NCBI GenBank assembly: GCA_910588925.1
Contig: CAJURV010000057.1
Coordinates: forward strand, 1-13,487
DNA length: 13,487 nucleotides
Source of the DNA: an uncultured Rikenellaceae bacterium
GTDB lineage: Bacteria; Bacteroidota; Bacteroidia; Bacteroidales; Rikenellaceae
Direction of reading: 5' to 3'
The notes beneath the pieces were generated by a model. It saw nothing but the letters and a program-made list of their open reading frames with translations, was not told the origin of the DNA and did not search any database. Shown here piece after piece: positions 6,669-13,413 of this stretch. A program made the position numbers and the translations under genes. Position 1 is the stretch's first letter. Each line of letters opens with the position of its first letter.

Positions 6669-9119
6669 CTATTTTCGGACTTCGGCACCCACCTGTCGTT
6701 CGAACTGGTAGATGAGGTTATTCATGGTCTTGTCTATCACATTGTCGGTCAGGGTCTTTTCGCGGTCTTCGAGAATAAAGCCGATTGCATACGATTTCTT
6801 TCCGGCGGGGAGCTTGTCGCCCTCATATACGTCGAAAAGGAATACGCTCTTCAGTAGTTTTTTCTCCGTCCCCAATGCAATGGAGCGCAGACGTGCGAAG
6901 TCGACATCCTTATCGACGAGCAAGGCCAAGTCGCGCCTTACCTCGGGATATTTCGACAGCTCTTTCACCGTGAGCTTGTACCCGCCTACCATACGGATAA
7001 TCTTATCGAGACTAAGCTCTGCGTAATATACTTCGCTCTTGACATCGAAGCGCGCGCGCGTCTTTTTAGACACTACGCCCATAAAACCGATCTTTTTGCC
7101 GCGTATGGTAACGGTGACGGCTTCACTGAACAGATCGCTATCCAGATGCTCCAACCGGGCATCGTTCATATCGAGCGACAACCGTGCGAACAGCCCCTCT
7201 ATGGCCGCCTTGAGCGTGAACATATCGGACGCGGACGCCGGTTCATTCCAAGATACGGGACCCGCCGCCCCACTCACGAGCAAACCTAACATACGTTCCT
7301 GCGAATACGGAGCCAAGCCGCCCTTGTCGCGCTGCGATTCGTCGTAACGGTAACAGTTGCCTATCTCGTACATGCGTACATCGCCGCGTTTGCGTTTGGT
7401 ATTGAGCTCCAATGCCTCCAACGCCCCGAAAAGAAGCGTCTGACGCATAACGTCGAGCTCGCCGCTGAGAGGATTCATTATGCGCACCGCCGAACCTGAC
7501 GGGAATATGTCGCCCCCTTCGTAATAGGCCGACGAGGTGAGCGAATTGCTCATTATCTCGGTCCAGTCGCGCGATAGGAAATCGGATACGGTCTCCACTA
7601 TCTTCTCCTTATCGGGGTCGGGTGCGTATGAAAGGGTGGAACGAACGCTACCGGGGATCTCTATGTTATTGTAACCGTAAATGCGGAGTATATCTTCGGC
7701 CACGTCGCACTCACGACGCACATCCACGCGATAGGGAGGTACCTTTAACGACAGGAGGTCGTCGCCGCGACGCACAGCCTCTATCTGTAATCCGTCGAGG
7801 ATAGAGATAACGGCCTGCTCACCGATATTCTTACCTATCAATGAGTAGAGACGCGAAAGAGACAACTCCACATCGAACGGCTCCGCCTCGGCCGAACATA
7901 CATCCTCTATGGCCGAGAGCGTTCCTCCGGCTATGGAGGTGATGAGCAGGGCCGCTCTTTTCAAAGCATACGGCGGCATGCACGGGTCGGTACCGCGTTC
8001 GTAACGGAACGAAGCGTCGGTGGATATACCGTGACGCTTGGCCGTCTTACGCACGGATACGGGATTGAAATATGCGCTCTCGAGGAATATGTCGGTGGTG
8101 TCGTCGGTAACGCCAGAGTCGAGCCCGCCGAGCACACCGGCTATACACATCGGTTCAGAAGAGCTGCATATCATGAGGTCTTCCGACGAGAGTTTGCGTT
8201 CCACGCCGTCGAGCGTCTTAAACGGGGTGCCGTCCGCCACGGTGCGAACCACTATGCGGCCGCCCGTTATCTTGGCAGCGTCGAAAGCATGCAGAGGTTG
8301 TCCCAACTCATGGAGTATGAAGTTAGTGACATCGACTACATTGTTTTTAGGATTTATGCCTATAGATCGTAACCTGTTCTGCAACCACTCCGGAGAGGGG
8401 GCCACCTTAACCCCGCGTATGGTGACGCCCATATAACGGGGAGCTGCCTCGGGAGCCTCTACCGACACCTCTATGCCTCTCTCCGCTCCGGGAACGAATG
8501 CCGAGACATCTGATAACGAAAGAGCGCCATCCTTGCCCTGATAGCGCAACCATGCAGCCAAATCGCGAGCTACGCCGTAATGCGATGCCGCGTCTATGCG
8601 GTTGGGGGTGAGGCCTATCTCCATGAGCCACTCCTCCTCCACACCGTAATACTCCGCCGCCGGCATGCCTACCCGGGCATCGTCTGGAAGCTCTATGATA
8701 CCGTCGTGCGAACGTCCCACGCCTATTTCGTCCTCGGCACACAACATGCCTAACGACTCCACGCCGCGTATCTTACTCTTCTTTATCTTGAACCCATCCT
8801 CTTCGCCGACGGGATAGAGCGTAGCGCCTACCGTTGCCACTATCGACTTCAGACCCGCACGCACGTTGGGCGCACCGCATACTATCTGCACAGGACCTTC
8901 GCCGTAGTCCACCGTGGTGATGTGAAGATGGTCGGAGTCGGGATGATCGACGCACGTAAGCACCTGCCCTACGACAAGCCCGCCAAGGCCGCCCTTTATC
9001 GTCTCCACACGCTCCAACGCCTCCACTTCGAGACCTATATCTGTCAACACACGGGCTGTCTCCTCCGGAGATAAGTCTGTGTTTATGTAGCTCTTAAGCC
9101 AACTATACGAGATTTTCAT
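6669..9119 (-). CDS. pheT: Phenylalanyl-tRNA synthetase beta subunit
   Basis: Beta chain of the alpha2-beta2 enzyme that charges tRNA-Phe; it binds the tRNA and carries the editing site. From ATG at 9119 it is 816 residues, usual for long bacterial PheT. Domains in order: N-terminal segment (MKISYSWLKSY), the OB-fold tRNA-binding domain (about 40-150; DHPDSDHL, VCGAPNV, SLGMLCAEDE), the B3/B4 editing domain (about 205-385; DVTNFILHELGQPLHAFD and RYERGTDP), B5 (about 405-480), the catalytic-like core, and the ferredoxin-like anticodon-binding domain at the end (SKYPEVRRDL to the C-terminus). An in-frame ATG ten codons upstream (9149) would add a basic tail not typical of the family, so I prefer 9119. 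No clear promoter is visible; a weak TATCTTGC lies at 9153-9146. pheS is not in the window. Confidence 0.96.
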   Translation of the reverse strand: MKISYSWLKSYINTDLSPEETARVLTDIGLEVEALERVETIKGGLGGLVVGQVLTCVDHPDSDHLHITTVDYGEGPVQIVCGAPNVRAGLKSIVATVGATLYPVGEEDGFKIKKSKIRGVESLGMLCAEDEIGVGRSHDGIIELPDDARVGMPAAEYYGVEEEWLMEIGLTPNRIDAASHYGVARDLAAWLRYQGKDGALSLSDVSAFVPGAERGIEVSVEAPEAAPRYMGVTIRGVKVAPSPEWLQNRLRSIGINPKNNVVDVTNFILHELGQPLHAFDAAKITGGRIVVRTVADGTPFKTLDGVERKLSSEDLMICSSSEPMCIAGVLGGLDSGVTDDTTDIFLESAYFNPVSVRKTAKRHGISTDASFRYERGTDPCMPPYALKRAALLITSIAGGTLSAIEDVCSAEAEPFDVELSLSRLYSLIGKNIGEQAVISILDGLQIEAVRRGDDLLSLKVPPYRVDVRRECDVAEDILRIYGYNNIEIPGSVRSTLSYAPDPDKEKIVETVSDFLSRDWTEIMSNSLTSSAYYEGGDIFPSGSAVRIMNPLSGELDVMRQTLLFGALEALELNTKRKRGDVRMYEIGNCYRYDESQRDKGGLAPYSQERMLGLLVSGAAGPVSWNEPASASDMFTLKAAIEGLFARLSLDMNDARLEHLDSDLFSEAVTVTIRGKKIGFMGVVSKKTRARFDVKSEVYYAELSLDKIIRMVGGYKLTVKELSKYPEVRRDLALLVDKDVDFARLRSIALGTEKKLLKSVFLFDVYEGDKLPAGKKSYAIGFILEDREKTLTDNVIDKTMNNLIYQFERQVGAEVRK

Positions 9120-9220
9120 CGCGATTCGTTTTATTTTTCGAGTTTGCAAGATACAAAAAATAGCCGAGAGATTGAAAAGAGAGACGGTTTTTAAATATGT
9201 TTCACATGGGGAGTATATAA

Positions 9221-9258
9221 AAGGGCCGGAAACAGATGCGTATTTCCGGCCTTTTTTT
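9221..9258. terminator. Terminator between the outer-membrane protein gene and pheT
   Basis: Stem GGCCGGAAA (9224-9232) / TTTCCGGCC (9243-9251), 10-base loop. It lies just past the stop codon of the outer-membrane protein gene and upstream of pheT. The minus-strand exit is CTTTTATAT; the plus strand carries seven T. It separates the two minus-strand transcription units. Confidence 0.85.
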
Positions 9259-9272
9259 GTGAGATTTACAGC

Positions 9273-9914
9273 TTATTTGCGTCTGCGATATAGGTCTATG
9301 CCTATGGTGAAGCGGAACATGCCGTCTTTGGCGGTATCGTTTTCGGAGTATTCGTTTTTTTGAATGACTCGGGTCAATCCCGCCGAATATTCAGCATGAA
9401 AAGCTACACCTTTATTGAAACGGTAGCCTATACCCGAATTGATGGCGAAAGTGACAGGGTTGTATTTATAGGTAGGCGGTATGCCACCAACCCAAAGAGT
9501 TGCCGGATAATGTAACTTTCTTGCTGTTATTCCTAACTCCGGAGCCAATGTAAGGTGAAGTCCCTTGGCTTTAGGAATGTAGAATTTGGCTATTACCGGA
9601 GTTACATAAACTTTGGGACGCGTTCCGTCCTCGAAAGTAGCTTTTGCGTGTCCGGATTCTCGAATCACTGTAAATCCGACCTCGGCTCCTAATGCCCACA
9701 AATCGTTAAACCTATAATCGCCGTAAAAGGCCACGACACCGCTTGCCGCATGTGTGTTGGAAAACCCGCTGTCGTAATGGGCACCCGTAGTCCCTGTTAC
9801 AACTGCACCTAATTTTATGCCGGGCATGAATCTTCCGTACTCCTGTATCTGTGCTTCGGATATAGTCGGAGACATTATTGCCAACCCGACTAAAAATATC
9901 AATATCCTTTTCAT
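9273..9914 (-). CDS. Small outer-membrane beta-barrel protein
   Basis: 213 residues from ATG at 9914. A signal peptide (MKRILIFLVGLAIM, cut after SEA at residue 21) is followed by alternating hydrophobic/polar strands rich in Gly, Tyr and Phe, as in eight-stranded porin-family barrels of Bacteroidota (OMP_b-brl type). Visible strand-like segments include FMPGIKLGAVVTG, LWALGAEVGFTVI and FTIGIDLY. The protein ends in basic residues (RRRK) rather than a terminal aromatic; the Tyr of IDLY is close to the end. ATG at 9920 (adding Met-Ile) is a possible alternative start; the frame stays open upstream to 9995, but that part is overlapped by the small lipoprotein gene in another frame. It is the second gene of a probable two-gene unit. 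Function unknown. Confidence 0.72.
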   Translation of the reverse strand: MKRILIFLVGLAIMSPTISEAQIQEYGRFMPGIKLGAVVTGTTGAHYDSGFSNTHAASGVVAFYGDYRFNDLWALGAEVGFTVIRESGHAKATFEDGTRPKVYVTPVIAKFYIPKAKGLHLTLAPELGITARKLHYPATLWVGGIPPTYKYNPVTFAINSGIGYRFNKGVAFHAEYSAGLTRVIQKNEYSENDTAKDGMFRFTIGIDLYRRRK

Positions 9915-9925
9915 AATCATTACTG

Positions 9926-10054
9926 TTAAGGTAAACCACAAAGAATCGGAAACACGCATGATCTCTCCGGCCCGGATATATCCGCCTTGGTGCAAGATGC
10001 TACGATAAGCAGCAACGATACCGAAAATCCTAAAAATAGCCTGACGGTTTTCAT
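9926..10054 (-). CDS. Predicted 42-residue lipoprotein
   Basis: ATG at 10054 opens a 42-codon frame ending at TAA (9928-9926). It begins MKTVRLFLGFSVSLLL and continues to IVAS-C21, a good type II signal peptide: two basic residues, about 13 hydrophobic ones, and a VASC lipobox. After lipidation only about 22 residues would remain, beginning CTKADISGPE, with further Cys at 33 and 39. It ends 11 bases before the ATG of the outer-membrane barrel gene (5 before the alternative ATG), so the two are probably co-transcribed and perhaps translationally coupled. An exact consensus promoter lies upstream. Alternatives: a longer lipoprotein cut short by a frameshift, or a chance frame. I do not recognise the mature part. 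Confidence 0.55.
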   Translation of the reverse strand: MKTVRLFLGFSVSLLLIVASCTKADISGPERSCVFPILCGLP

Positions 10055-10260
10055 TTCATTAAGTTTTAAAGGTAATACAAACCTGCCTCACAGAGGTGGG
10101 AGATACTGAATGACCGATACTTACGGTCGTGCCGAAAACGTTTCGGGGAAGTCTGGTAAAAATTTAGACTGTTGCTGTATGCGCGTCGCAGCCTTAGGGA
10201 TGGTTGAACAATAGAGAGGGAAAAGACTTTGTCTGTAGGTAGTAAGAATAAAACCCTCAT
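10055..10260 (-). other. Long structured leader of the lipoprotein/barrel unit
   Basis: About 206 nt between the predicted transcript start and the small lipoprotein ATG. It contains the hairpins CCGAAA-CGT-TTTCGG (10146-10132), ACCG-TAAGTAT-CGGT and CCTC-TGT-GAGG on the minus strand. A 67-codon frame through it begins with TTG, has no convincing features, and is rejected as a gene. It may hold a regulatory RNA element, but I match it to no known riboswitch. Confidence 0.3.
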
Positions 10261-10266
10261 TTTTCG

Positions 10267-10298
10267 CAAATATAAAAAATCTCCGTACGATATGCAAA
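10267..10298 (-). promoter_or_regulatory. Promoter of the lipoprotein/barrel unit
   Basis: On the minus strand TTTG (10298-10295), a 20-base spacer, and TATATTTG (10274-10267): an exact match to the Bacteroidota consensus, the same -7 sequence as the fimbrillin-like gene's promoter. Predicted start near 10260. It diverges from mqnA. Confidence 0.7.
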
Positions 10299-10434
10299 TG
10301 ATTACAACTAAATATCATGAAAAACATTATAACCTGCCTGTAAAATCCACACAACGGAAAATATAATCATAAGAAGTTGGCTCCGGATGCGAATTTTAAC
10401 CGCCCGCCACGTCGCATTTTACAAATTAATTGCT

Positions 10435-10442
10435 TACATTTG
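10435..10442 (+). promoter_or_regulatory. Probable mqnA -7 element
   Basis: TACATTTG is an exact TAnnTTTG. No TTTG stands 19-20 bases upstream, so only half of the promoter is recognisable. Predicted start near 10449, giving a leader of about 84 nt. The stretch 10299-10434 between it and the opposing promoter shows nothing else. Confidence 0.45.
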
Positions 10443-10448
10443 TAGCGT

Positions 10449-10532
10449 AAAGCGCTGAGGCGGATTAACGCACACGGCACACATCCCGCTAAAGGGAGCT
10501 ATGTTTAACTTATCAGAGATGCGATATGGACG
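10449..10532 (+). other. mqnA leader with a small hairpin
   Basis: TCCC-GCTAAA-GGGA (about 10488-10501) with outer ACAT/ATGT pairing forms a stem-loop about 30 bases before the start codon; a weaker pairing of GCGT with ACGC lies 5' of it. It resembles a structured leader, but I cannot assign it to a known riboswitch class. Confidence 0.25.
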
Positions 10533-11288
10533 ATGGCCCGTCTGAGAATAGCTGCGGTATCTTATCTCAACACCGTGACGTTCGTTCACGGTATGGAGCA
10601 TGAGGCTGAAAAGCTCCATGCCGATATTTTATTGCAGATACCCTCGCTCTGTGCCGAATCCATTCTGAATCGCCGTGTCGACATAGCTTTGGTGCCTGTC
10701 GCCGCATTGCTTCGCGACACCTCCCTCAAAATAGTCACCCCATATTGCATCGGAGCCTCGGGACCCGTACGTACCGTATCTATAGTGTCGCCTTGCCCCA
10801 TAGAGGAGGTGAAGACAATAATGCTCGACAGCCACTCCCGCACATCGGCGGCCCTCACCGAACTGTTATGCCGTGAGAGATGGGGCATAAGCCCCGAATT
10901 CGCACAACTGACCGACTATTCGTCAGTGCTCGCCCCCTCGCCGCACACAGCCTACCTGTTGATAGGCGACAAGGTGTTCGACTACGAGGGGAGACTCCCG
11001 TATAGCTACGACCTTGCATCGGAGTGGATCGCCCATACCTCGTTGCCTTTCGTATTCGCGGCATGGGTCGCACGTCCGGACATCGACGACGACAATATCG
11101 CAACCCTCGAGAAAGCTTTGGCTTACGGCACCACCCATATAGAGGAAGCCGTAGCAGCCAGCCGTTACGCCACCATGGGCAGCAAGGCCGTAGACTACCT
11201 CACACGCAATATAGATTTCGACCTCGACATAGACAAGCGTCGCGCATTGGAGTTGTTTCTCCGGAAGATAGCGCCCGTGTCCTGGTAG
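10533..11288 (+). CDS. mqnA: Chorismate dehydratase MqnA (futalosine pathway)
   Basis: Converts chorismate to 3-[(1-carboxyvinyl)oxy]benzoate, the first step of the futalosine route to menaquinone. 251 residues, close to the family length. Shown by the N-terminal RIAAVSYLNTVTF (the family's VSYLN motif), VDIALVPVAAL (about 50-60), the LDSHSRTSAALTELL block (about 97-111), and the overall periplasmic-binding-protein-like fold without a signal peptide. The upstream ATG near 10525 is out of frame, so ATG at 10533 is chosen. The later enzymes (MqnB, C, D, E) are not in the window. MqnA and MqnD are related; the SYLN and SRTS motifs favour MqnA. corA follows after 113 bases without a strong terminator. 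Confidence 0.85.
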   Translation: MARLRIAAVSYLNTVTFVHGMEHEAEKLHADILLQIPSLCAESILNRRVDIALVPVAALLRDTSLKIVTPYCIGASGPVRTVSIVSPCPIEEVKTIMLDSHSRTSAALTELLCRERWGISPEFAQLTDYSSVLAPSPHTAYLLIGDKVFDYEGRLPYSYDLASEWIAHTSLPFVFAAWVARPDIDDDNIATLEKALAYGTTHIEEAVAASRYATMGSKAVDYLTRNIDFDLDIDKRRALELFLRKIAPVSW

Positions 11289-11307
11289 CGCCTCGCAAGA
11301 GAGGCGC
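11288..11307 (+). repeat. Hairpin at the end of mqnA
   Basis: GCGCCTC-GCAAGA-GAGGCGC, a perfect 7-bp stem starting on the last base of the mqnA stop codon. There is no T-run, so it is not a classic terminator. Its first 14 bases also occur on the minus strand at 115-102, inside repeat unit 1. The rest of the gap to 11401 shows nothing. Confidence 0.5.
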
Positions 11308-11401
11308 GCCCCTAAGGACAGACACGCTTATTTTCAAACCGAACGATGCCCCGTCCAAGCTAACGGCAAAGGCGGGAAGACATCTGTAAAAAGCGACCGA
11401 T

Positions 11402-12352
11402 ATGCTTACCGTATATCTAAAATCATATAACAAGGTAATACGCAACGCCGACGTCAAACTGTTCGACGATCTGGGCTACGACGACATACTGTGGATAGAC
11501 ATGTTCGACCCCACCGTCAAGGAGAAACGAGCCGTGCAGGAGTTCATGGAGATAGACTTCCAGACCGAGGAGCAGATAGAGGAGATCGAAAGTTCGTCAC
11601 GTTACAGCGAGACGGAACACGCCGTATACTGCAACACCAATTTTCTGATGACCGTAGACGGAGGTTTCATAGTAGAACCGCTGTCGTTCGTATTGAGCGA
11701 AGGGGTGCTCATATCGGAGCGCAACACCGAGCTGAAGACATTCTCCGACACGGCACGAAAGCTACAGATAAACTACAGGCTATATCCTACGGGCTTTCAC
11801 ATACTCGTTTCGTTATTGGAGGTGCGCATCGACCTCGACGCCGACATGGTGGAGTCGATCTCGCGACAGGTGGCCCAATTAAGCCGTCACATCTCATTGG
11901 ACGGCACCATCGACAAAGAGGTGCTCAAACGCATAACCATGCTGCAGGACAACAACATGATTCTCCGCGAAAACATCTTCGACCGTCAGAGGGTCATATC
12001 GTCGGTGATGCGTTCCGACCGCTTCCCCAACGACACATATCCCCGCCTCTCCATGATGCTCAAGGACATAGCCTCACTGTTAAGCCATGCCGACTTCAGC
12101 CTCGACCGTCTCGACTACCTGCAGGACACCGCACTCGGTCTTATCAACATAGAGCAGAACAACATAACCAAGCTCTTTACCATACTCTCCGTATTCTTCA
12201 TGCCGCCCACGCTAATAGCCAGCATCTACGGCATGAACTTCAGGCACATGCCGGAGCTAAGCACCAGATACGGTTATCCGTTCGCCATATTGCTCATGAT
12301 ATTGTCGGCATCGGTGACGTTCTTCATCTTCAAACGCAAAAAGTGGCTCTGA
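11402..12352 (+). CDS. corA: CorA-type Mg2+ channel
   Basis: Inner-membrane magnesium (and cobalt/nickel) channel, a homopentamer in the family. 316 residues: an acidic alpha/beta cytoplasmic N-domain (about 1-140), a long helical stalk (about 145-255), then two membrane segments at the C-terminus (about 258-277 and 292-311). The signature YGMNF lies at 276-280, with GMN at 277-279 as the selectivity filter, followed by the periplasmic loop RHMPEL. The short tail KRKKWL is basic and cytoplasmic, as usual. ATG at 11402 has no Shine-Dalgarno sequence. It is followed after 1 base by ybaK, so translation is likely coupled. No Mg2+-sensing leader could be recognised upstream. Confidence 0.93.
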   Translation: MLTVYLKSYNKVIRNADVKLFDDLGYDDILWIDMFDPTVKEKRAVQEFMEIDFQTEEQIEEIESSSRYSETEHAVYCNTNFLMTVDGGFIVEPLSFVLSEGVLISERNTELKTFSDTARKLQINYRLYPTGFHILVSLLEVRIDLDADMVESISRQVAQLSRHISLDGTIDKEVLKRITMLQDNNMILRENIFDRQRVISSVMRSDRFPNDTYPRLSMMLKDIASLLSHADFSLDRLDYLQDTALGLINIEQNNITKLFTILSVFFMPPTLIASIYGMNFRHMPELSTRYGYPFAILLMILSASVTFFIFKRKKWL

Positions 12353-12353
12353 C

Positions 12354-12827
12354 ATGAAGACGACCAATGCCATGAGGTTGCTTGCCAAAGCCGGCATAAA
12401 GTTCGATACGGTAGAGTACGAGGTGGATGAAAACGACCTGTCGGCGGTGCATGCCTCTCTCTCGAGCGGCGTGCCGGCAGAGAAAATGTTCAAGACACTC
12501 GTATTGCACGGCGCACGCACGGGACATTTCGTCTGTCTCATACCCGCCGCAGAGGAGGTAGACCTTAAGAAAGCGGCCGCCGCCATGCACGACAAAAAAG
12601 CGGAGATGATAACAGTACGCGAGTTATTGCCCCTGACAGGATATATCCGCGGCGGATGCTCTCCCATAGGAATGAAAAAGCGATTTCCCACGCTAATACA
12701 CTCATCCGCACTCATGTTCGACACCATAGGCGTCAGCGCCGGTGTCCGCGGCGGCACACTCATGCTCTCACCTAACGACCTTATATCATATACGGGAGCG
12801 ATAGTGTGCGATCTGATATGCGAGTGA
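12354..12827 (+). CDS. ybaK: YbaK/EbsC-family Cys-tRNA(Pro) deacylase
   Basis: Trans-editing enzyme that hydrolyses Cys-tRNA(Pro) made by mistake by prolyl-tRNA synthetase; cytoplasmic. 157 residues match the family (about 155-160). Visible are KMFKTLVL with K47, in the position of the essential lysine of the H. influenzae homologue, and the conserved TGYIRGGCSPIGMKKRFPT stretch (95-113). The ATG follows the corA stop TGA after a single base, giving a corA-ybaK unit with no obvious functional link. Its substrate could differ, since related INS domains edit other mischarged tRNAs, but the GGCSPIGMKK motif favours YbaK. No clear terminator follows. Confidence 0.92.
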   Translation: MKTTNAMRLLAKAGIKFDTVEYEVDENDLSAVHASLSSGVPAEKMFKTLVLHGARTGHFVCLIPAAEEVDLKKAAAAMHDKKAEMITVRELLPLTGYIRGGCSPIGMKKRFPTLIHSSALMFDTIGVSAGVRGGTLMLSPNDLISYTGAIVCDLICE

Positions 12828-12960
12828 CTATATAACGATGAAACTAAGACCGTTTTGAATTGCGTGATATGCAGTGCAAACACGCTACGCTCTATGCACA
12901 ACCTTGCATTTGAATAGACTTCATATTACATGAATAGCTTCGGGATGGAAAAGTCAGGAC
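12828..12960. other. Gap after ybaK with a weak inverted repeat
   Basis: No gene. ATGCA-GTGCA (12869-12878) can pair with TGCAC (12895-12899) and TGCAT (12905-12909) around a loop of 16 bases; there is no T-run. Nothing else seen. Confidence 0.3.
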
Positions 12961-12963
12961 GTT

Positions 12964-13015
12964 GGCGAGACGACAAAATACCACAAAACTTCCCCGAAGA
13001 TATGCGCATTAACCG
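12964..13015 (+). repeat. Repeat core C
   Basis: GGCGAGACGACAAAA, 18 bases, then GAAGATATGCGCATTAAC (12996-13013) and CG. It has the same pattern as the left-end core but in opposite orientation: 18 bases (GAAGATATGCGCATTAAC) are identical to 240-223 on the minus strand. Confidence 0.55.
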
Positions 13016-13024
13016 AAGCGCTCT

Positions 13025-13075
13025 CGCTCCGTATCAGGAGCGCAAACAGACTTGCACTTCTTTAGAAGTGCAAGT
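13025..13075 (+). repeat. Two hairpins between repeat cores C and D
   Basis: CGCTCC-GTATCA-GGAGCG (about 13025-13042), then a 12-bp perfect stem ACTTGCACTTCT (13050-13061) / AGAAGTGCAAGT (13064-13075) with a 2-base gap. No T-run follows. They may be parts of the repeat element. Confidence 0.6.
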
Positions 13076-13093
13076 AATCAGACACAATTCCGC

Positions 13094-13147
13094 TTGCGAG
13101 ACGATAAGATACTATAAGACGCACGAACGATATGCGCATTAGCTGAA
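13094..13147 (+). repeat. Repeat core D
   Basis: TTGCGAGACGATAAG (13094-13108), then CGATATGCGCATTAGCTGAAC ending at 13147. Its palindrome starts 130 bases after that of core C. The CTGAAC tail matches the minus-strand continuation of the left-end core (ACTGAAC). Confidence 0.55.
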
Positions 13148-13155
13148 CTACTCAT

Positions 13156-13172
13156 GCGGCACGGGGTGCCGC
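13156..13172 (+). repeat. Hairpin in the D-E interval
   Basis: GCGGCAC-GGG-GTGCCGC, a perfect 7-bp stem. About 38 bases later comes GGGAAACTCCCCCGGCG (13210-13226), which resembles GGAAACTCCTCCGTCGG of the inverted copy at 3258-3242, also placed after a core and a GC-rich hairpin segment. Confidence 0.55.
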
Positions 13173-13221
13173 TCCGCGATAACCACCACGAATTAACCGA
13201 ACAGAAGTTGGGAAACTCCCC

Positions 13222-13270
13222 CGGCGAGCAAATATCATCACTCCACACCCAAAGGCATGCGCATTAACCG
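13222..13270 (+). repeat. Repeat core E
   Basis: CGGCGAGCAAATATC, a variable spacer, then GGCATGCGCATTAACCG ending at 13270. Its palindrome starts 125 bases after that of core D. The most diverged plus-strand copy on its 5' side; the ATGCGCATTAACCG half is identical to core C. Confidence 0.45.
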
Positions 13271-13342
13271 CAAGTCGCAGGCATGCTTGCCCTCGTACAC
13301 AACCGCAGACCGCAGGGCGCCGAACTTTTCGGTAAGCCGAGC

Positions 13343-13366
13343 GCAATGAGACGTAGTCTCGATTGC
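13343..13366 (+). repeat. Hairpin near the right edge
   Basis: GCAATGAGAC-GTA-GTCTC-G-ATTGC: a 10-bp stem with a single bulged G. It is preceded by CCGAA-CTT-TTCGG (near 13320-13332). Part of the structured, gene-free right end. Confidence 0.6.
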
Positions 13367-13413
13367 CGAGGCGAGAAAAAGTGCGCGAAGCGAAGGTTTT
13401 TAGACCTCAAAAA

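Noticed and set aside
9915..9995. Upstream extension of the outer-membrane barrel gene
   Set aside because: It would place 27 residues ahead of a good signal peptide and overlaps the small lipoprotein gene in another frame.
10066..10269. 67-codon minus-strand frame in the long leader
   Set aside because: TTG start upstream of the predicted transcript start, no domain and no spacing signal; better read as leader.
10449..10532. SAM-II or TPP riboswitch upstream of mqnA
   Set aside because: A GCTAAA tract and CTGAG-like string are present, but the required pseudoknot or thi-box order is not, and the gene has no matching ligand.
11491..12357. 288-codon frame overlapping corA
   Set aside because: Same-strand shadow rich in Arg and His; corA in the other frame has the GMN motif and membrane segments.
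12930..13142. 70-codon plus-strand open frame after ybaK
   Set aside because: It lies across repeat cores C and D and two hairpins; the sequence pattern is explained by the repeats, and the frame is not kept between the copies.
12964..13270. CRISPR array
   Set aside because: Repeat cores are too diverged, spacing of 125-130 bases is far too long, and no cas genes are nearby.
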